The translations under genes and the position numbers were made by a program. Shown in pieces: positions 32,286 through 40,113 of a stretch of DNA of 45,743 bases; positions within the stretch are counted from its first letter, which is position 1, and each line of letters opens with the position of its first letter. This stretch comes from a bacterium. GTDB lineage: Bacteria; Patescibacteriota; Patescibacteriia; UBA9934; GWF2-40-263. The notes under the pieces are model-generated. The model worked only from the letters and a program-made list of their open reading frames with translations. It searched no databases and had not been told where the DNA came from. Where the stretch lies: contig JAGVFR010000014.1 in assembly GCA_020057555.1 (NCBI GenBank), forward strand, positions 1-45,743, given 5' to 3'.

Positions 32286-34880
32286 ATGTCCAAATCTTCC
32301 AAAACGTTTTTGGTTCTTGATGGCAATGCCCTTCTTCATCGGGCGTGGCATGCTATACCACCGCTTACAACAAAAGACGGTTTGGTTGTGAATGCCGCGT
32401 ATGGTTTTTCAATGGTTTTGGAAAAAATGCGTGAGCGATTCAAACCAGACTACATGGCAGTTGCATGGGATTTGCCTGGCAAAACATTTAGGCATGAAAA
32501 ATACGAGGCCTATAAAGCAACACGCAAAAAAAAGGAACAAGAACTTTACGATCAAATTCCGATCATTCAAGACATTTTGAAGACTTTTCACATTCCGTCG
32601 CTTTCGGCTGTTGGTTTTGAAGCTGATGATATTATTGGAACTCTTGCCAGCGCTGCAGAGAAAATAAATCTTGAAACTTTGATTGTTACTGGGGACTTGG
32701 ATTCACTTCAACTTGTAAACCCTCACATAAAGGTCGTTTTTTTTCAAAAAGGAATTTCAGAAACAAAAATTTACGATGAAAAAGCTGTTGAAGAACGTTA
32801 CAATTTGAAGCCAGAACAGATGATTGATTACAAAGCGCTCCGTGGCGATCCGTCTGATAATTTACCTGGCGTTGTCGGGATTGGTGAGAAAACAGCGACT
32901 GAATTGCTCAAAGCGTACAAAACAATTGTTGGAATTTTTTCTGCTCTTGAAAGCGGGGAGATTGAAGAGAAAATTGCAAAAAAATTGCGCGGAAAAGAAC
33001 AACAAGCAAAAGAAATGAGAGAATTGGTTTCTGTTGTTTGTGATGTAAAAACAGATTTTAGTTTTTCTTCAGCGCAAACAAAAGAGCCTGATTGGGATGC
33101 TGTTCGTGAGATTTATCGGCGTTTGGAGTTTAGGACTTTACTAAAGAAACATGGAGAGGAACAACAGAAGGAACAGCAGGGTGGGCAGCAGAAAAAACAG
33201 CAGGGAGGGAAAATACTAATTTTGCGCGATGAAACAGAGATCAAAAAAGTTTTGGGTGAAATGAATGGGCACATCGGTGTTTTGATCGCAGAACAGCAAG
33301 CTGATCTTTTTGGATCAACTCAAGCCGCGATCGCTGTGTCTGATGGAAATACAACAATCGTTGTTCCGAATCCAGCACAAAAACATTTTATCGAAATTAA
33401 AAAAGTCGTTGAAAATTCTTTTGTTATTACACACGATCTAAAACATCTGATGCATCAGACAGGTTGGGTCATTTCACAGTCGTTTGACACCATGATTGCT
33501 ACATATCTTTTGAATTCTGGTTCGCGCGCGCAAGGTTTATCTGATGATTTACCAAATTCGTATGCAACACAAAAAGATTATGAACGTCTTGGGCGATTTG
33601 TTGCAACGTTTTCAAAACTTGCAGAACAATTAGGACAAAAATTAAAGAGTATAGATGTTTTTCAAATTTTTGAAGAAATGGAAATGCCGCTTCTTCCTAT
33701 TTTACACAAAATGGAAACCGCGGGGATATTACTTGATATAGGCGCGCTTGAGATATTTGCTAAAAATTTGGAAAAGCGATTAGTAGAGCTTGAGAAAAAA
33801 ATTCACTCACTCGCGGAGGTTGATTTTAATGTTCAATCCCCTCTTCAACTTGCGGAAATTTTGTTTGAGAAGTTGAGATTACCGACAAAAGGAATCAAAA
33901 AAACAAAATCTGGATATTCAACAGCCGCATCTGAACTTGAAAAGCTTTGGGATACTCACGAGATTATTCCACTTATCAGTGAACATCGTGAACTTGCGAA
34001 ATTACAATCAACGTATGTTGAAGCTCTTCCAAAATTGGTTGATAAAGAGGGCAGAGTTCACACAACTTACAATCAAACTGTAACTGCGACGGGCCGTTTA
34101 TCGTCTTCTGAACCGAATTTGCAAAACATTCCGATCAAAACAGAACTTGGACGTGAAATTCGTCGAGCGTTTATAGCTCCGAAAGGAAAAGTTTTGATCG
34201 CGGCTGATTATTCGCAGATCGAACTTCGACTCGCGGCAATTATTGCCAAAGATAAGCCGTTCATTGAAGCGTTCAAGCAAGGCGCTGACATTCACACACG
34301 AACAGCCTCGGAAGTTTGGGAAATTGACGAGGCTCAAGTCACAAAAGAACAGCGTCGAGCCGCCAAAGCAATCAATTTCGGAATTCTTTACGGCATGGGG
34401 CCTCATTCACTCTCACGATCAACCAATTTGTCGTTTTCAGAAGCCAAAATTTTTATTGATCGTTATTTTGAAATTCATCACGCGATTCAGACGTATCTTG
34501 ATGAAACAAAAACCAAAGCTCATGCTGATGGATTTGTCGAAACAATGTTTGGCCGCCGTCGCTATTTTCCAGAAATCAATTCCGGAGTTCCAATGCTTGT
34601 TGCCGCGGCCGAAAGAATGGCTATCAATATGCCAATTCAAGGAACAGCGGCTGATATTATGAAAAAAGCAATGCTTGCAGTGGACGGATGGCTCAAACAG
34701 AGTAAGTTGCCAGCAATAATGCTTATGCAAGTTCACGATGAATTGGTTTTTGAAGCTGAACGCGATGTTGCGGATCAAGTTGCGCGTGGTGTAAAAGAAA
34801 TGATGGAAAGCGTTGCTTCATTTGAAGTCCAGCTTGTTGTAGAAATTGAAGTAGGTCCAAATTGGGGAGAGATGAAATAA
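32286..34880 (+). CDS. polA: DNA polymerase I
   Basis: 864 aa. The N-terminal 5'-3' exonuclease domain (FLVLDGNALLHRAWHA; GFEADDIIGTLA; TGDLDSLQLV; YKALRGDPSDNLPGV) is complete. The 3'-5' exonuclease region is present but its first motif lacks the catalytic D-x-E (GVLIAEQQADLF), so proofreading is probably lost, as in Taq. Polymerase motifs A (ADYSQIELRLAAI), B (RRAAKAINFGILYG) and C (QVHDELVFE) are intact. A Gln/Lys/Gly repeat linker (~residues 290-310) joins exo and pol. An ATG at 32286 is preferred over the GTG at 32280. Confidence 0.96.
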   Translation: MSKSSKTFLVLDGNALLHRAWHAIPPLTTKDGLVVNAAYGFSMVLEKMRERFKPDYMAVAWDLPGKTFRHEKYEAYKATRKKKEQELYDQIPIIQDILKTFHIPSLSAVGFEADDIIGTLASAAEKINLETLIVTGDLDSLQLVNPHIKVVFFQKGISETKIYDEKAVEERYNLKPEQMIDYKALRGDPSDNLPGVVGIGEKTATELLKAYKTIVGIFSALESGEIEEKIAKKLRGKEQQAKEMRELVSVVCDVKTDFSFSSAQTKEPDWDAVREIYRRLEFRTLLKKHGEEQQKEQQGGQQKKQQGGKILILRDETEIKKVLGEMNGHIGVLIAEQQADLFGSTQAAIAVSDGNTTIVVPNPAQKHFIEIKKVVENSFVITHDLKHLMHQTGWVISQSFDTMIATYLLNSGSRAQGLSDDLPNSYATQKDYERLGRFVATFSKLAEQLGQKLKSIDVFQIFEEMEMPLLPILHKMETAGILLDIGALEIFAKNLEKRLVELEKKIHSLAEVDFNVQSPLQLAEILFEKLRLPTKGIKKTKSGYSTAASELEKLWDTHEIIPLISEHRELAKLQSTYVEALPKLVDKEGRVHTTYNQTVTATGRLSSSEPNLQNIPIKTELGREIRRAFIAPKGKVLIAADYSQIELRLAAIIAKDKPFIEAFKQGADIHTRTASEVWEIDEAQVTKEQRRAAKAINFGILYGMGPHSLSRSTNLSFSEAKIFIDRYFEIHHAIQTYLDETKTKAHADGFVETMFGRRRYFPEINSGVPMLVAAAERMAINMPIQGTAADIMKKAMLAVDGWLKQSKLPAIMLMQVHDELVFEAERDVADQVARGVKEMMESVASFEVQLVVEIEVGPNWGEMK

Positions 34881-34881
34881 T

Positions 34882-35862
34882 ATGCTCATCCTTGTTTACG
34901 GCGAAGACGCGTTTCGCGTTGCGGAAAAAGTTCGACAACTGAAAGACGCGTTTCAAAAAAAATACGATCCAACCGGATACAATACGGTTGATTTTCCGCC
35001 TGATGATTCACACAAGCTTGAAGCATCAGAAGTTTTACAATCAATGTGCTCTTTTCCGTTCCTAGGTTCACGTCGAATGGTGCTTGTCAATGGGTTATTT
35101 TCTTTTTTGAAAAAAGCAGATGAAAAAATTTGGCTTGAAGGTTTTGGTCGAATGCCAGATTCGAGCATTGTTATTCTTTGGGAAGTTATTGAAAAAGCCA
35201 ATGTTGAAAAAAAGTCGTGGGTTAAAGAACTTTCTAAAACTGCTGAAGTTCATTCGTATCCATTCCCTGTGCTTTCTGGTATTGCACTGACAAAATGGAT
35301 TTCAGATCGTGTGAAAACATTTAGTGGATCGATCGAACCGACTGCTCTTTCAGCGATTATTGAAAGAGTTGGAAGTGACTTGTGGCAAATGTCACATGAG
35401 ATTGAAAAGTTGATTGCATTCAGTCACGGCAAGGCTATCACAAAAGAAATGGTTGATGATTTAGTGCACGCAACATTTGAAGGAAAGATTTTTGAGCTCA
35501 TGGATTCGATTTCTAAAAAACAAACATCGCGCGCGATTCGTTTGCTTGAAGAAGAACGTTCTGCTGGCTCGGACGATCATTATCTTCTGACTATGCTTGG
35601 ACGACAGGTTCGGATTTTGCTTGGAGCTCGCGCACTGCTTGATCAAGATTCGCGAGTTTCAAAACAAAAAGTTGCTGAAGAGCTCGATGTTCATCCATTT
35701 GTCGCGCAAAAATCTTTGGAGCAAGCGCGATTATTTTCATTTGATGATTTGAGAAAAGCTCACGATCTTTTATTTGAATATGATTTGAAAATAAAAACCG
35801 GCAGGATTTCTGCCGATCTTGCAACTGATCTTGTTACAGACCATTTGCTTACGAAATTTTGA
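34882..35862 (+). CDS. holA: DNA polymerase III delta subunit
   Basis: Clamp-loader delta subunit (326 aa): MLILVYGEDAFRVAEKVRQL at the N-terminus, RRMVLVNGLFSF in the AAA+-like domain, and the C-terminal ALLDQDSRVSKQKVAEELDVHPFVAQKSL block with KTGRISADLATDLV at the end are typical. It begins one base after the polA stop, so the two form an operon. Its end overlaps the convergent rpsT by 14 nt. Confidence 0.92.
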   Translation: MLILVYGEDAFRVAEKVRQLKDAFQKKYDPTGYNTVDFPPDDSHKLEASEVLQSMCSFPFLGSRRMVLVNGLFSFLKKADEKIWLEGFGRMPDSSIVILWEVIEKANVEKKSWVKELSKTAEVHSYPFPVLSGIALTKWISDRVKTFSGSIEPTALSAIIERVGSDLWQMSHEIEKLIAFSHGKAITKEMVDDLVHATFEGKIFELMDSISKKQTSRAIRLLEEERSAGSDDHYLLTMLGRQVRILLGARALLDQDSRVSKQKVAEELDVHPFVAQKSLEQARLFSFDDLRKAHDLLFEYDLKIKTGRISADLATDLVTDHLLTKF

Positions 35863-36118
35863 GCGCGTTTACTTTTTGCATCATCCGTGACTTTAATCGA
35901 GCCACGGTGTTTTTTTTGAAAATCTTTTTTGATTGCGCTTTATCAAGCTTTTTTCCGATTAGTTTGATGACCTCTTTTGCCTCGTCGATTTTCTTTCCAG
36001 TAACAGCTTTACGAAGTTTTACACGCAAAGAGTGGATCTCGGCTTTTATTGTCTGATTGAGCTTTTCGTGTTTCACGCTTTGTCTAAGCGCTTTTTTAGC
36101 GTTTTGTAGGATAGGCAT
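35849..36118 (-). CDS. rpsT: 30S ribosomal protein S20
   Basis: 89 aa, basic three-helix protein: MPILQNAKKALRQSVKHEKL at the N-terminus and FKKNTVARLKSRMMQKVNAL at the C-terminus. holA-rpsT adjacency is widely conserved. No SD; the upstream sequence is a CTTCTNN repeat. Confidence 0.94.
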   Translation of the reverse strand: MPILQNAKKALRQSVKHEKLNQTIKAEIHSLRVKLRKAVTGKKIDEAKEVIKLIGKKLDKAQSKKIFKKNTVARLKSRMMQKVNALKIS

Positions 36119-36448
36119 AAGTTAGAAGCTAGAAGAAAGAAGCAGGAATTTTAGATATATTTAACAGAACGGCGTTAGTTTACCTGAAGCTAAAAAACAG
36201 TCAAGTTGAGAGGCGGTCGTTCGCATCCTCTGTTCTTGACCGCCGCCGTGGGTCGAAGAGAATGATCAGCGTCGGAGTCGTTTGTACATGTCTCCGGGCC
36301 AGCGGACTCCTCGCCGCTGTTCCCTCCGACATGATACAAACGACTCCTTGTGAATCAGTGTGTGAAAATCGGCTGCGGATGTCTGCGAACAGAGGATGCA
36401 AACGACCACATTAAGTCAGGTTGGAAAAAAATCCGCACAACACGATGG
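36119..36448. other. Gene-poor stretch with nested inverted repeats
   Basis: 36119-36145 holds a CTTCTAR-type repeat leading into rpsT. 36215-36407 is a GC-rich nested inverted repeat. A 66-codon TTG-started frame on the minus strand exists but looks like a by-product of the repeat. 36424-36456 is a terminator. Confidence 0.55.
36215..36407. repeat. Nested inverted-repeat element (193 bp)
   Basis: Outer arms 36215-36235 and 36387-36407 match over 20 of 21 bp (GGTCGTTCGCATCCTCTGTT...). Inner arms 36274-36292 and 36328-36347 share GGAGTCGTTTGTA...CATGTC with a one-base indel. GC content is far above the surroundings. No clear target duplication at the ends. Confidence 0.65.
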
Positions 36449-36456
36449 TTATGCGG
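36424..36456 (-). terminator. Terminator of the orphan membrane-protein gene
   Basis: Minus strand CCGCA(T)AAC-CATCGT-GTT(G)TGCGG followed by ATTTTTTT; the hairpin overlaps the stop codon. Confidence 0.8.
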
Positions 36457-36958
36457 GAGAAGCGGGCTTGGGCTTACGAGCTTTTTGATCGTTAAAAAAG
36501 AAAGAGGACACTAAAAGAGCAATGAAGCATGTCGTTCCAAAAAGGAAACCAACTGGAAGGAACCAGATATGGTTGCTGAGACTAAGTGGTAGCAATATGC
36601 CGAGGAATTCTGTGAATGTGAGTGGTATGACACATGCTGGCATGAGTCTGGATTCATCTATCGCGTGCGCAAAACAGACTCCAAGCGCTAAGCAAACGAC
36701 GAAAGCTGCTATGGGTGTGGCAAACGCGAAAAATACCGCAGCAAATGCGACTAAAAAAGCCGTCATGATGTAGAGAGCGAACTTCGACTTTGTGATCGCC
36801 GCAAGCAAAGCAGAAATTGCGACGATTACGAACATTGTGACAAGTATTAACACTGCTGACAGGTCACTGATATTCAGTGTAACTGTCATTTCGGATAGGC
36901 AAAGAGCAATACTCACTGCAGCTGCCTGCCAACCCGCCAGCGCTTTTATACTGTCCAT
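36449..36958 (-). CDS. Orphan polytopic membrane protein
   Basis: 169 aa with about five TM helices (MTVTLNISDLSAVLILVTMF onward) and a short basic Lys/Pro tail (DQKARKPKPASPA). No family recognised. AAGGAAGG 8 nt upstream gives a strong start. Codon use is GC-richer than rmuC or rpsT, like the other orphan genes here. Confidence 0.7.
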   Translation of the reverse strand: MDSIKALAGWQAAAVSIALCLSEMTVTLNISDLSAVLILVTMFVIVAISALLAAITKSKFALYIMTAFLVAFAAVFFAFATPIAAFVVCLALGVCFAHAIDESRLMPACVIPLTFTEFLGILLPLSLSNHIWFLPVGFLFGTTCFIALLVSSFFFNDQKARKPKPASPA

Positions 36959-37030
36959 TCCAAGCCTTCCTTTACTTTATCTTTTTTTGCCACCTTGGCA
37001 AATTGATTTAACATCACAACATCAAGAATG

Positions 37031-38164
37031 TCAATCAGATTGCTCAACCACTTCAATATCGCTTTCCGGGCCAATTTCAATTAAATCAAGCTGTTTCCCT
37101 GCTGTGCCTTCTGTGATTCTAAATATATCTTTGTCGATCTTTTTGAGTTCACTTGAAGAGCTAGTGAACGCTCGAACTGTTGTTTCAAGATGTTTCCCAA
37201 CACGATTATGATGTTCCTCATACGCTTTCATGTGGCGCATGAGAAGTTCAGCGTGTTTTTGAATTTCTTTTACTGATTCCTCAATTTGAAGCGCTTTGAG
37301 ACCAAGCATAACTGTTTGTAAATATGCAAAAAACGAGGTTGGAGAAACAATCATCACACCTTTTTCAAAAGCGTATTCGATTAAGTTTCTGGAGTTCACT
37401 TTTACAGCACCAATATCTGCGTTTATAAGATTATGATAAACGCCTTCTGCTGGAACAAACATAAAAGCAAAGTTGGTAGTCCCCTTTTCAGGTTGAATAT
37501 ATCGTGATGTTTCATCAATTCTAAGTTTAACATCAGACTTAAATTGCTTTTCAAGTTCATCTCGTCTGATCGGATCTGTTTCTTGCACAATTCTGTTGTA
37601 GTTTTCTAACGAAAATTTTGCGTCAATAGGTATCAACATTTCTTTAACAAAAATTACAGCGTCTGGAATGAGTTTTTGTCCGGTTGTTTCATCAATTCCA
37701 AGTTGATACTGCATTTTGTACTGGCCTGAAGTTAAAACTTGTCCCAACAGAGTCTCTAGCCAGTATTCACCAAGGATTCCCCGCTGTTTTGGATTTTTAA
37801 GAATATTTTCAAGACTTTTCAGCTGGTCTGAATAGTTGAGGATTTGTTTGTTTGTGCTGTCTAAAGTAAACAAACGCTCGTTTACATCTTTAAACATGTT
37901 CGCTGTTTCATGAAAGTGTTTTTGAAGAGTTGATGAGGAATCTGTCATGTTTTGAACCAGACGACTGTGCATTGTGTCTAGTTTCTCGTGAACTTCTCGG
38001 CGTTGAGTGTTTGTGGTTTCCTGGATTTCACGTCTTAAATCATTGAAAAGATTGTAAATTTTTTCTCCAGAGTCACTTATTGGCCCATTCCGTTTTGCAA
38101 CAAGAAAAAATATAGCGATTACAAGAATTATTACGATAAAAATTAGAAGCAATTCGATTGTCAT
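37031..38164 (-). CDS. rmuC: DNA recombination protein RmuC
   Basis: 377 aa. N-terminal TM anchor (LLLIFIVIILVIAIFFLV), long coiled coil (~35-125), then the RmuC nuclease-like domain: NPKQRGILGEYWLETLLGQV, PDAVIFVKEMLIPIDAKFSLENY, FAFMFVPAEGVYHNLI, GVMIVSPTSFFAYLQTV. E. coli RmuC limits DNA inversions at short repeats; role here by homology. Confidence 0.93.
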   Translation of the reverse strand: MTIELLLIFIVIILVIAIFFLVAKRNGPISDSGEKIYNLFNDLRREIQETTNTQRREVHEKLDTMHSRLVQNMTDSSSTLQKHFHETANMFKDVNERLFTLDSTNKQILNYSDQLKSLENILKNPKQRGILGEYWLETLLGQVLTSGQYKMQYQLGIDETTGQKLIPDAVIFVKEMLIPIDAKFSLENYNRIVQETDPIRRDELEKQFKSDVKLRIDETSRYIQPEKGTTNFAFMFVPAEGVYHNLINADIGAVKVNSRNLIEYAFEKGVMIVSPTSFFAYLQTVMLGLKALQIEESVKEIQKHAELLMRHMKAYEEHHNRVGKHLETTVRAFTSSSSELKKIDKDIFRITEGTAGKQLDLIEIGPESDIEVVEQSD

Positions 38165-38275
38165 ATTTGCGTGTTAAAAGCTTTGACGAAAGTTATTTTT
38201 CTACGTATGATGCTCGCGTTCAAGAGCAGTATAGCACAGTACTAGAAATGCATTTTACGACACATAACTTGTTAA

Positions 38276-38351
38276 GTCCCCGTAGCTCAACTGGACAGAG
38301 CAGCTGCGTCCTAAGCAGTTGATGGAGGTTCAAGTCCCTCCGGGGACACCA
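38276..38351 (+). tRNA. tRNA-Arg (CCT)
   Basis: Acceptor GTCCCCG/CGGGGAC, D-arm GCTC...GAGC, anticodon loop GTCCTAA (CCT), T-arm GGAGG-TTCAAGT-CCCTCC region, A73 and encoded CCA. Confidence 0.95.
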
Positions 38352-38367
38352 ATGTCTTTCTTGTTCT

Positions 38368-38383
38368 CGTTTCACGTGAAACA
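38368..38383. promoter_or_regulatory. parS-like ParB binding site
   Basis: CGTTTCACGTGAAACA contains the 14-bp perfect palindrome GTTTCACGTGAAAC and matches the bacterial parS consensus (TGTTTCACGTGAAACA) at 15 of 16 positions. Sites of this kind cluster near oriC and seed chromosome segregation. No parA/parB in the window. Confidence 0.7.
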
Positions 38384-38392
38384 AAATTCGGG

Positions 38393-38417
38393 GACAGTTA
38401 GCTCGGAGCTAACTGTC
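38393..38417. terminator. Strong hairpin after tRNA-Arg/parS
   Basis: Perfect 11-bp stem GACAGTTAGCT/AGCTAACTGTC with a 3-nt loop; no clear T-run. It may end the tRNA-Arg transcript or be a structural element. Confidence 0.45.
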
Positions 38418-38539
38418 TCGATATGAAATGACCACCGCAGTGGTTCGTCACTTTATCAAAAATATCTATATGAAACTTTGTTTCTCATGGACATTTTAAT
38501 CGAAGGATCTGCGTAGTGGTTTCCATTTCGCTCGCTCGG

Positions 38540-38615
38540 GGGCCGTTAGCTCAGTTGGTAGAGCGTCGCATTCGCATTGCGAAGGTCTGGGGTTCGAATC
38601 CCCAACGGTCCACCA
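38540..38615 (+). tRNA. tRNA-Ala (CGC)
   Basis: Acceptor GGGCCGT/ACGGTCC includes the G3-U70 pair that defines tRNA-Ala. Anticodon stem-loop TCGCA-TTCGCAT-TGCGA (anticodon CGC), T-arm TGGGG-TTCGAAT-CCCCA, A73, CCA encoded. Confidence 0.95.
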
Positions 38616-38652
38616 TACAAAATATCCGAAAAATTTCGGATATTTTGTATTT
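38616..38652 (+). terminator. Terminator of tRNA-Ala
   Basis: Perfect 16-bp stem (TACAAAATATCCGAAA and its complement) with a 2-nt loop and short T-run, starting on the base after the tRNA CCA. Confidence 0.85.
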
Positions 38653-38663
38653 GAGACCGTTAG

Positions 38664-38825
38664 CACGCCACCTGCGTGGCATGCGTGGGGATTCGAAAGG
38701 CGCGTTCGAAATATGAATTTTATCAAGTTTTAAACGAACATGGCATCCAAGAAGGAATAAGCTATTCCTCGAAGAACGTGCGAGCGATAGGAGAGGAGAA
38801 TTTCAAAAAAGGTGGAATTCTGTAA
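38664..38825 (+). pseudogene. Possible truncated coding remnant downstream of tRNA-Ala
   Basis: An open frame of 53 codons without ATG ends at TAA 38823-38825. Its second half reads like real protein (KYEFYQVLNEHGIQEGISYS, SSKNVRAIGEENFKKGGIL). No SD or promoter. Only in-frame GTG codons (38676, 38685) could start it. It may be the 3' remnant of a gene disrupted at the tRNA locus; family unknown. Confidence 0.3.
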
Positions 38826-38989
38826 ATATCAGCTCGATCGTCGGGAATTAAAGGGATAAAATACAAAATTCTTAAATTTTTTTTGGGATTCATCTTTGTC
38901 CTTAAGACAGGTGCATGAAATAACGATTATGTGAATTTCACAGAACGGGATAATTCATAGGATGAACACTTAAATTGTTCATTTTTTCA

Positions 38990-39015
38990 AAAAAAGACCA
39001 AAATCGGTCTTTTTT
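38990..39015 (+). terminator. Rho-independent terminator
   Basis: AAAAAAGACC-AAAATC-GGTCTTTTTT, 10-bp stem with A and T tracts that can serve both strands. It isolates the surface cassette from upstream transcription. Confidence 0.8.
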
Positions 39016-39042
39016 GTTTACACTAGTGTATACAAACACACC

Positions 39043-39107
39043 AAAACTGTGGATGATTTCCAACTTTTGAAATGACTGGAGGTAAAATGGCACTTATCCA
39101 CAGTTTT
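39043..39107. promoter_or_regulatory. Inverted pair of DnaA-box-like sites
   Basis: AAAACTGTGGAT (39043-39054) and ATCCACAGTTTT (39096-39107) are perfect inverted copies. They embed TGTGGATGA (one mismatch) and a perfect TTATCCACA (39094-39102). Confidence 0.55.
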
Positions 39108-39155
39108 TCTCCTCTCATTTTCTTTTTTCTTTGCTAAATTTAGCAGAATAACATG

Positions 39156-39184
39156 TTGACTACTTTTTGTATTCATGGTATACT
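39156..39184 (+). promoter_or_regulatory. Promoter of the surface-protein cassette
   Basis: TTGACT (39156-39161), 17 nt, TATACT (39179-39184). The leader holds AAAGGA 5 nt before the ATG at 39204. The palindrome GCTAAATTTAGC lies just upstream of the -35. Confidence 0.7.
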
Positions 39185-39203
39185 GTTTTTGTAAAGGAAA
39201 TGT

Positions 39204-40112
39204 ATGTTCAATCGAACCGTCACCTTTGCGCTTGTGGGGTTTTTTGTATGGGCGAGCTTTGCTTCTGCCGGAATGACCTCCACGAACTATGAAATACGGT
39301 GGGACACAATCTCAACCGGTGGTTCTGACACTTCAAGCTCTGCATCGTATTCTCTTCGCGACAGTTCGTTGATCGGTCCTGGAGGTTCTGCAAGCAGTTC
39401 CTCTTACCAGGTTTCAAATGGGTATCGTGCTGGGATTTTCGATCAAATCATTTCTTTCGATCTTTACATCCAAAATTCAAACAATGAGCGAGCCATAACA
39501 TCAATTTCTGGAACAACTGTTTCAATGTCATCTACGACCGGACTTGCCGCAAACGACTATGTTGCCGTAGTGCAAGACCTTGGAGCGAGCCAAGTTGTGG
39601 GAATTGGAAAAATTTCATCCGTTGGCGTCGGGAGTATTGTTTTAGATAGTCTCGCTGTTGGAGCAAGCTCTCCTGCTATTGATGGAACAAATGACCATCT
39701 TTATCAGCTCAATGGTTCAAGTCTAACCCTTGAAACAATTAGTTCAACCACTGTTGGAACTGGAATTATCGGATTTGAAGTGACTATTGATAATGATAAC
39801 GGTTACAGTATTCAGATTTTAGAAAACACAAATTTACAAAGTGGGGCTACAGCAATTAGCGACGTTGCAGATGGGACTGTTACAGTGTCTGCTGAAGAAT
39901 ATGGCGCAAGATCGTCCGACACAACAGTTGCAACAAGTACTTTTGATACGGCTGATACAGCAATTACATCGAGCGCTCAAGATATTGTTACAAAAAGTAC
40001 GTTTGGATTTGATGATCGATCCTTTCTTGTTCTAAAAGCAGGAGTTGCAACAAATACGCCGTCACTGATCTATAGCAATACAACAACGTTTATTGCGGCT
40101 GGAAATTATTGA
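39204..40112 (+). CDS. Secreted beta-rich surface protein
   Basis: 302 aa. A signal peptide (MFNRTVTFALVGFFVWASFASAG) is followed by a Ser/Thr/Gly-rich beta protein with no cysteine. Repeated strand patterns (TTVGTGIIGFEVTIDNDNGY; FDTADTAITSSAQDIV) suggest a surface layer or pilin-like/WxL-like secreted subunit, but no WxL motif is seen. It is the first gene of the cassette, with promoter and SD, and is followed 1 nt later by a DUF916-like gene. Confidence 0.65.
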   Translation: MFNRTVTFALVGFFVWASFASAGMTSTNYEIRWDTISTGGSDTSSSASYSLRDSSLIGPGGSASSSSYQVSNGYRAGIFDQIISFDLYIQNSNNERAITSISGTTVSMSSTTGLAANDYVAVVQDLGASQVVGIGKISSVGVGSIVLDSLAVGASSPAIDGTNDHLYQLNGSSLTLETISSTTVGTGIIGFEVTIDNDNGYSIQILENTNLQSGATAISDVADGTVTVSAEEYGARSSDTTVATSTFDTADTAITSSAQDIVTKSTFGFDDRSFLVLKAGVATNTPSLIYSNTTTFIAAGNY

Positions 40113-40113
40113 T

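Larger units (their letters stand above)
38826..39203. other. Regulatory gap upstream of the surface cassette
   Basis: No convincing gene. Contents in order: palindrome TGTGAA-T-TTCACA (38930-38942), terminator hairpin (38990-39015), inverted DnaA boxes (39043-39107), palindrome GCTAAATTTAGC (39133-39144), and the promoter at 39156-39184. Confidence 0.6.

Noticed and set aside
36201-36401. 66-codon frame on the minus strand inside the nested repeat
   Set aside because: TTG start, no SD, Arg-rich composition, and confined to the inverted-repeat element; more likely a by-product of the repeat.
36985-37003. Hairpin TTTGCCA/TGGCAAA after rmuC as terminator
   Set aside because: The T-run lies on the wrong side of the stem for either strand.
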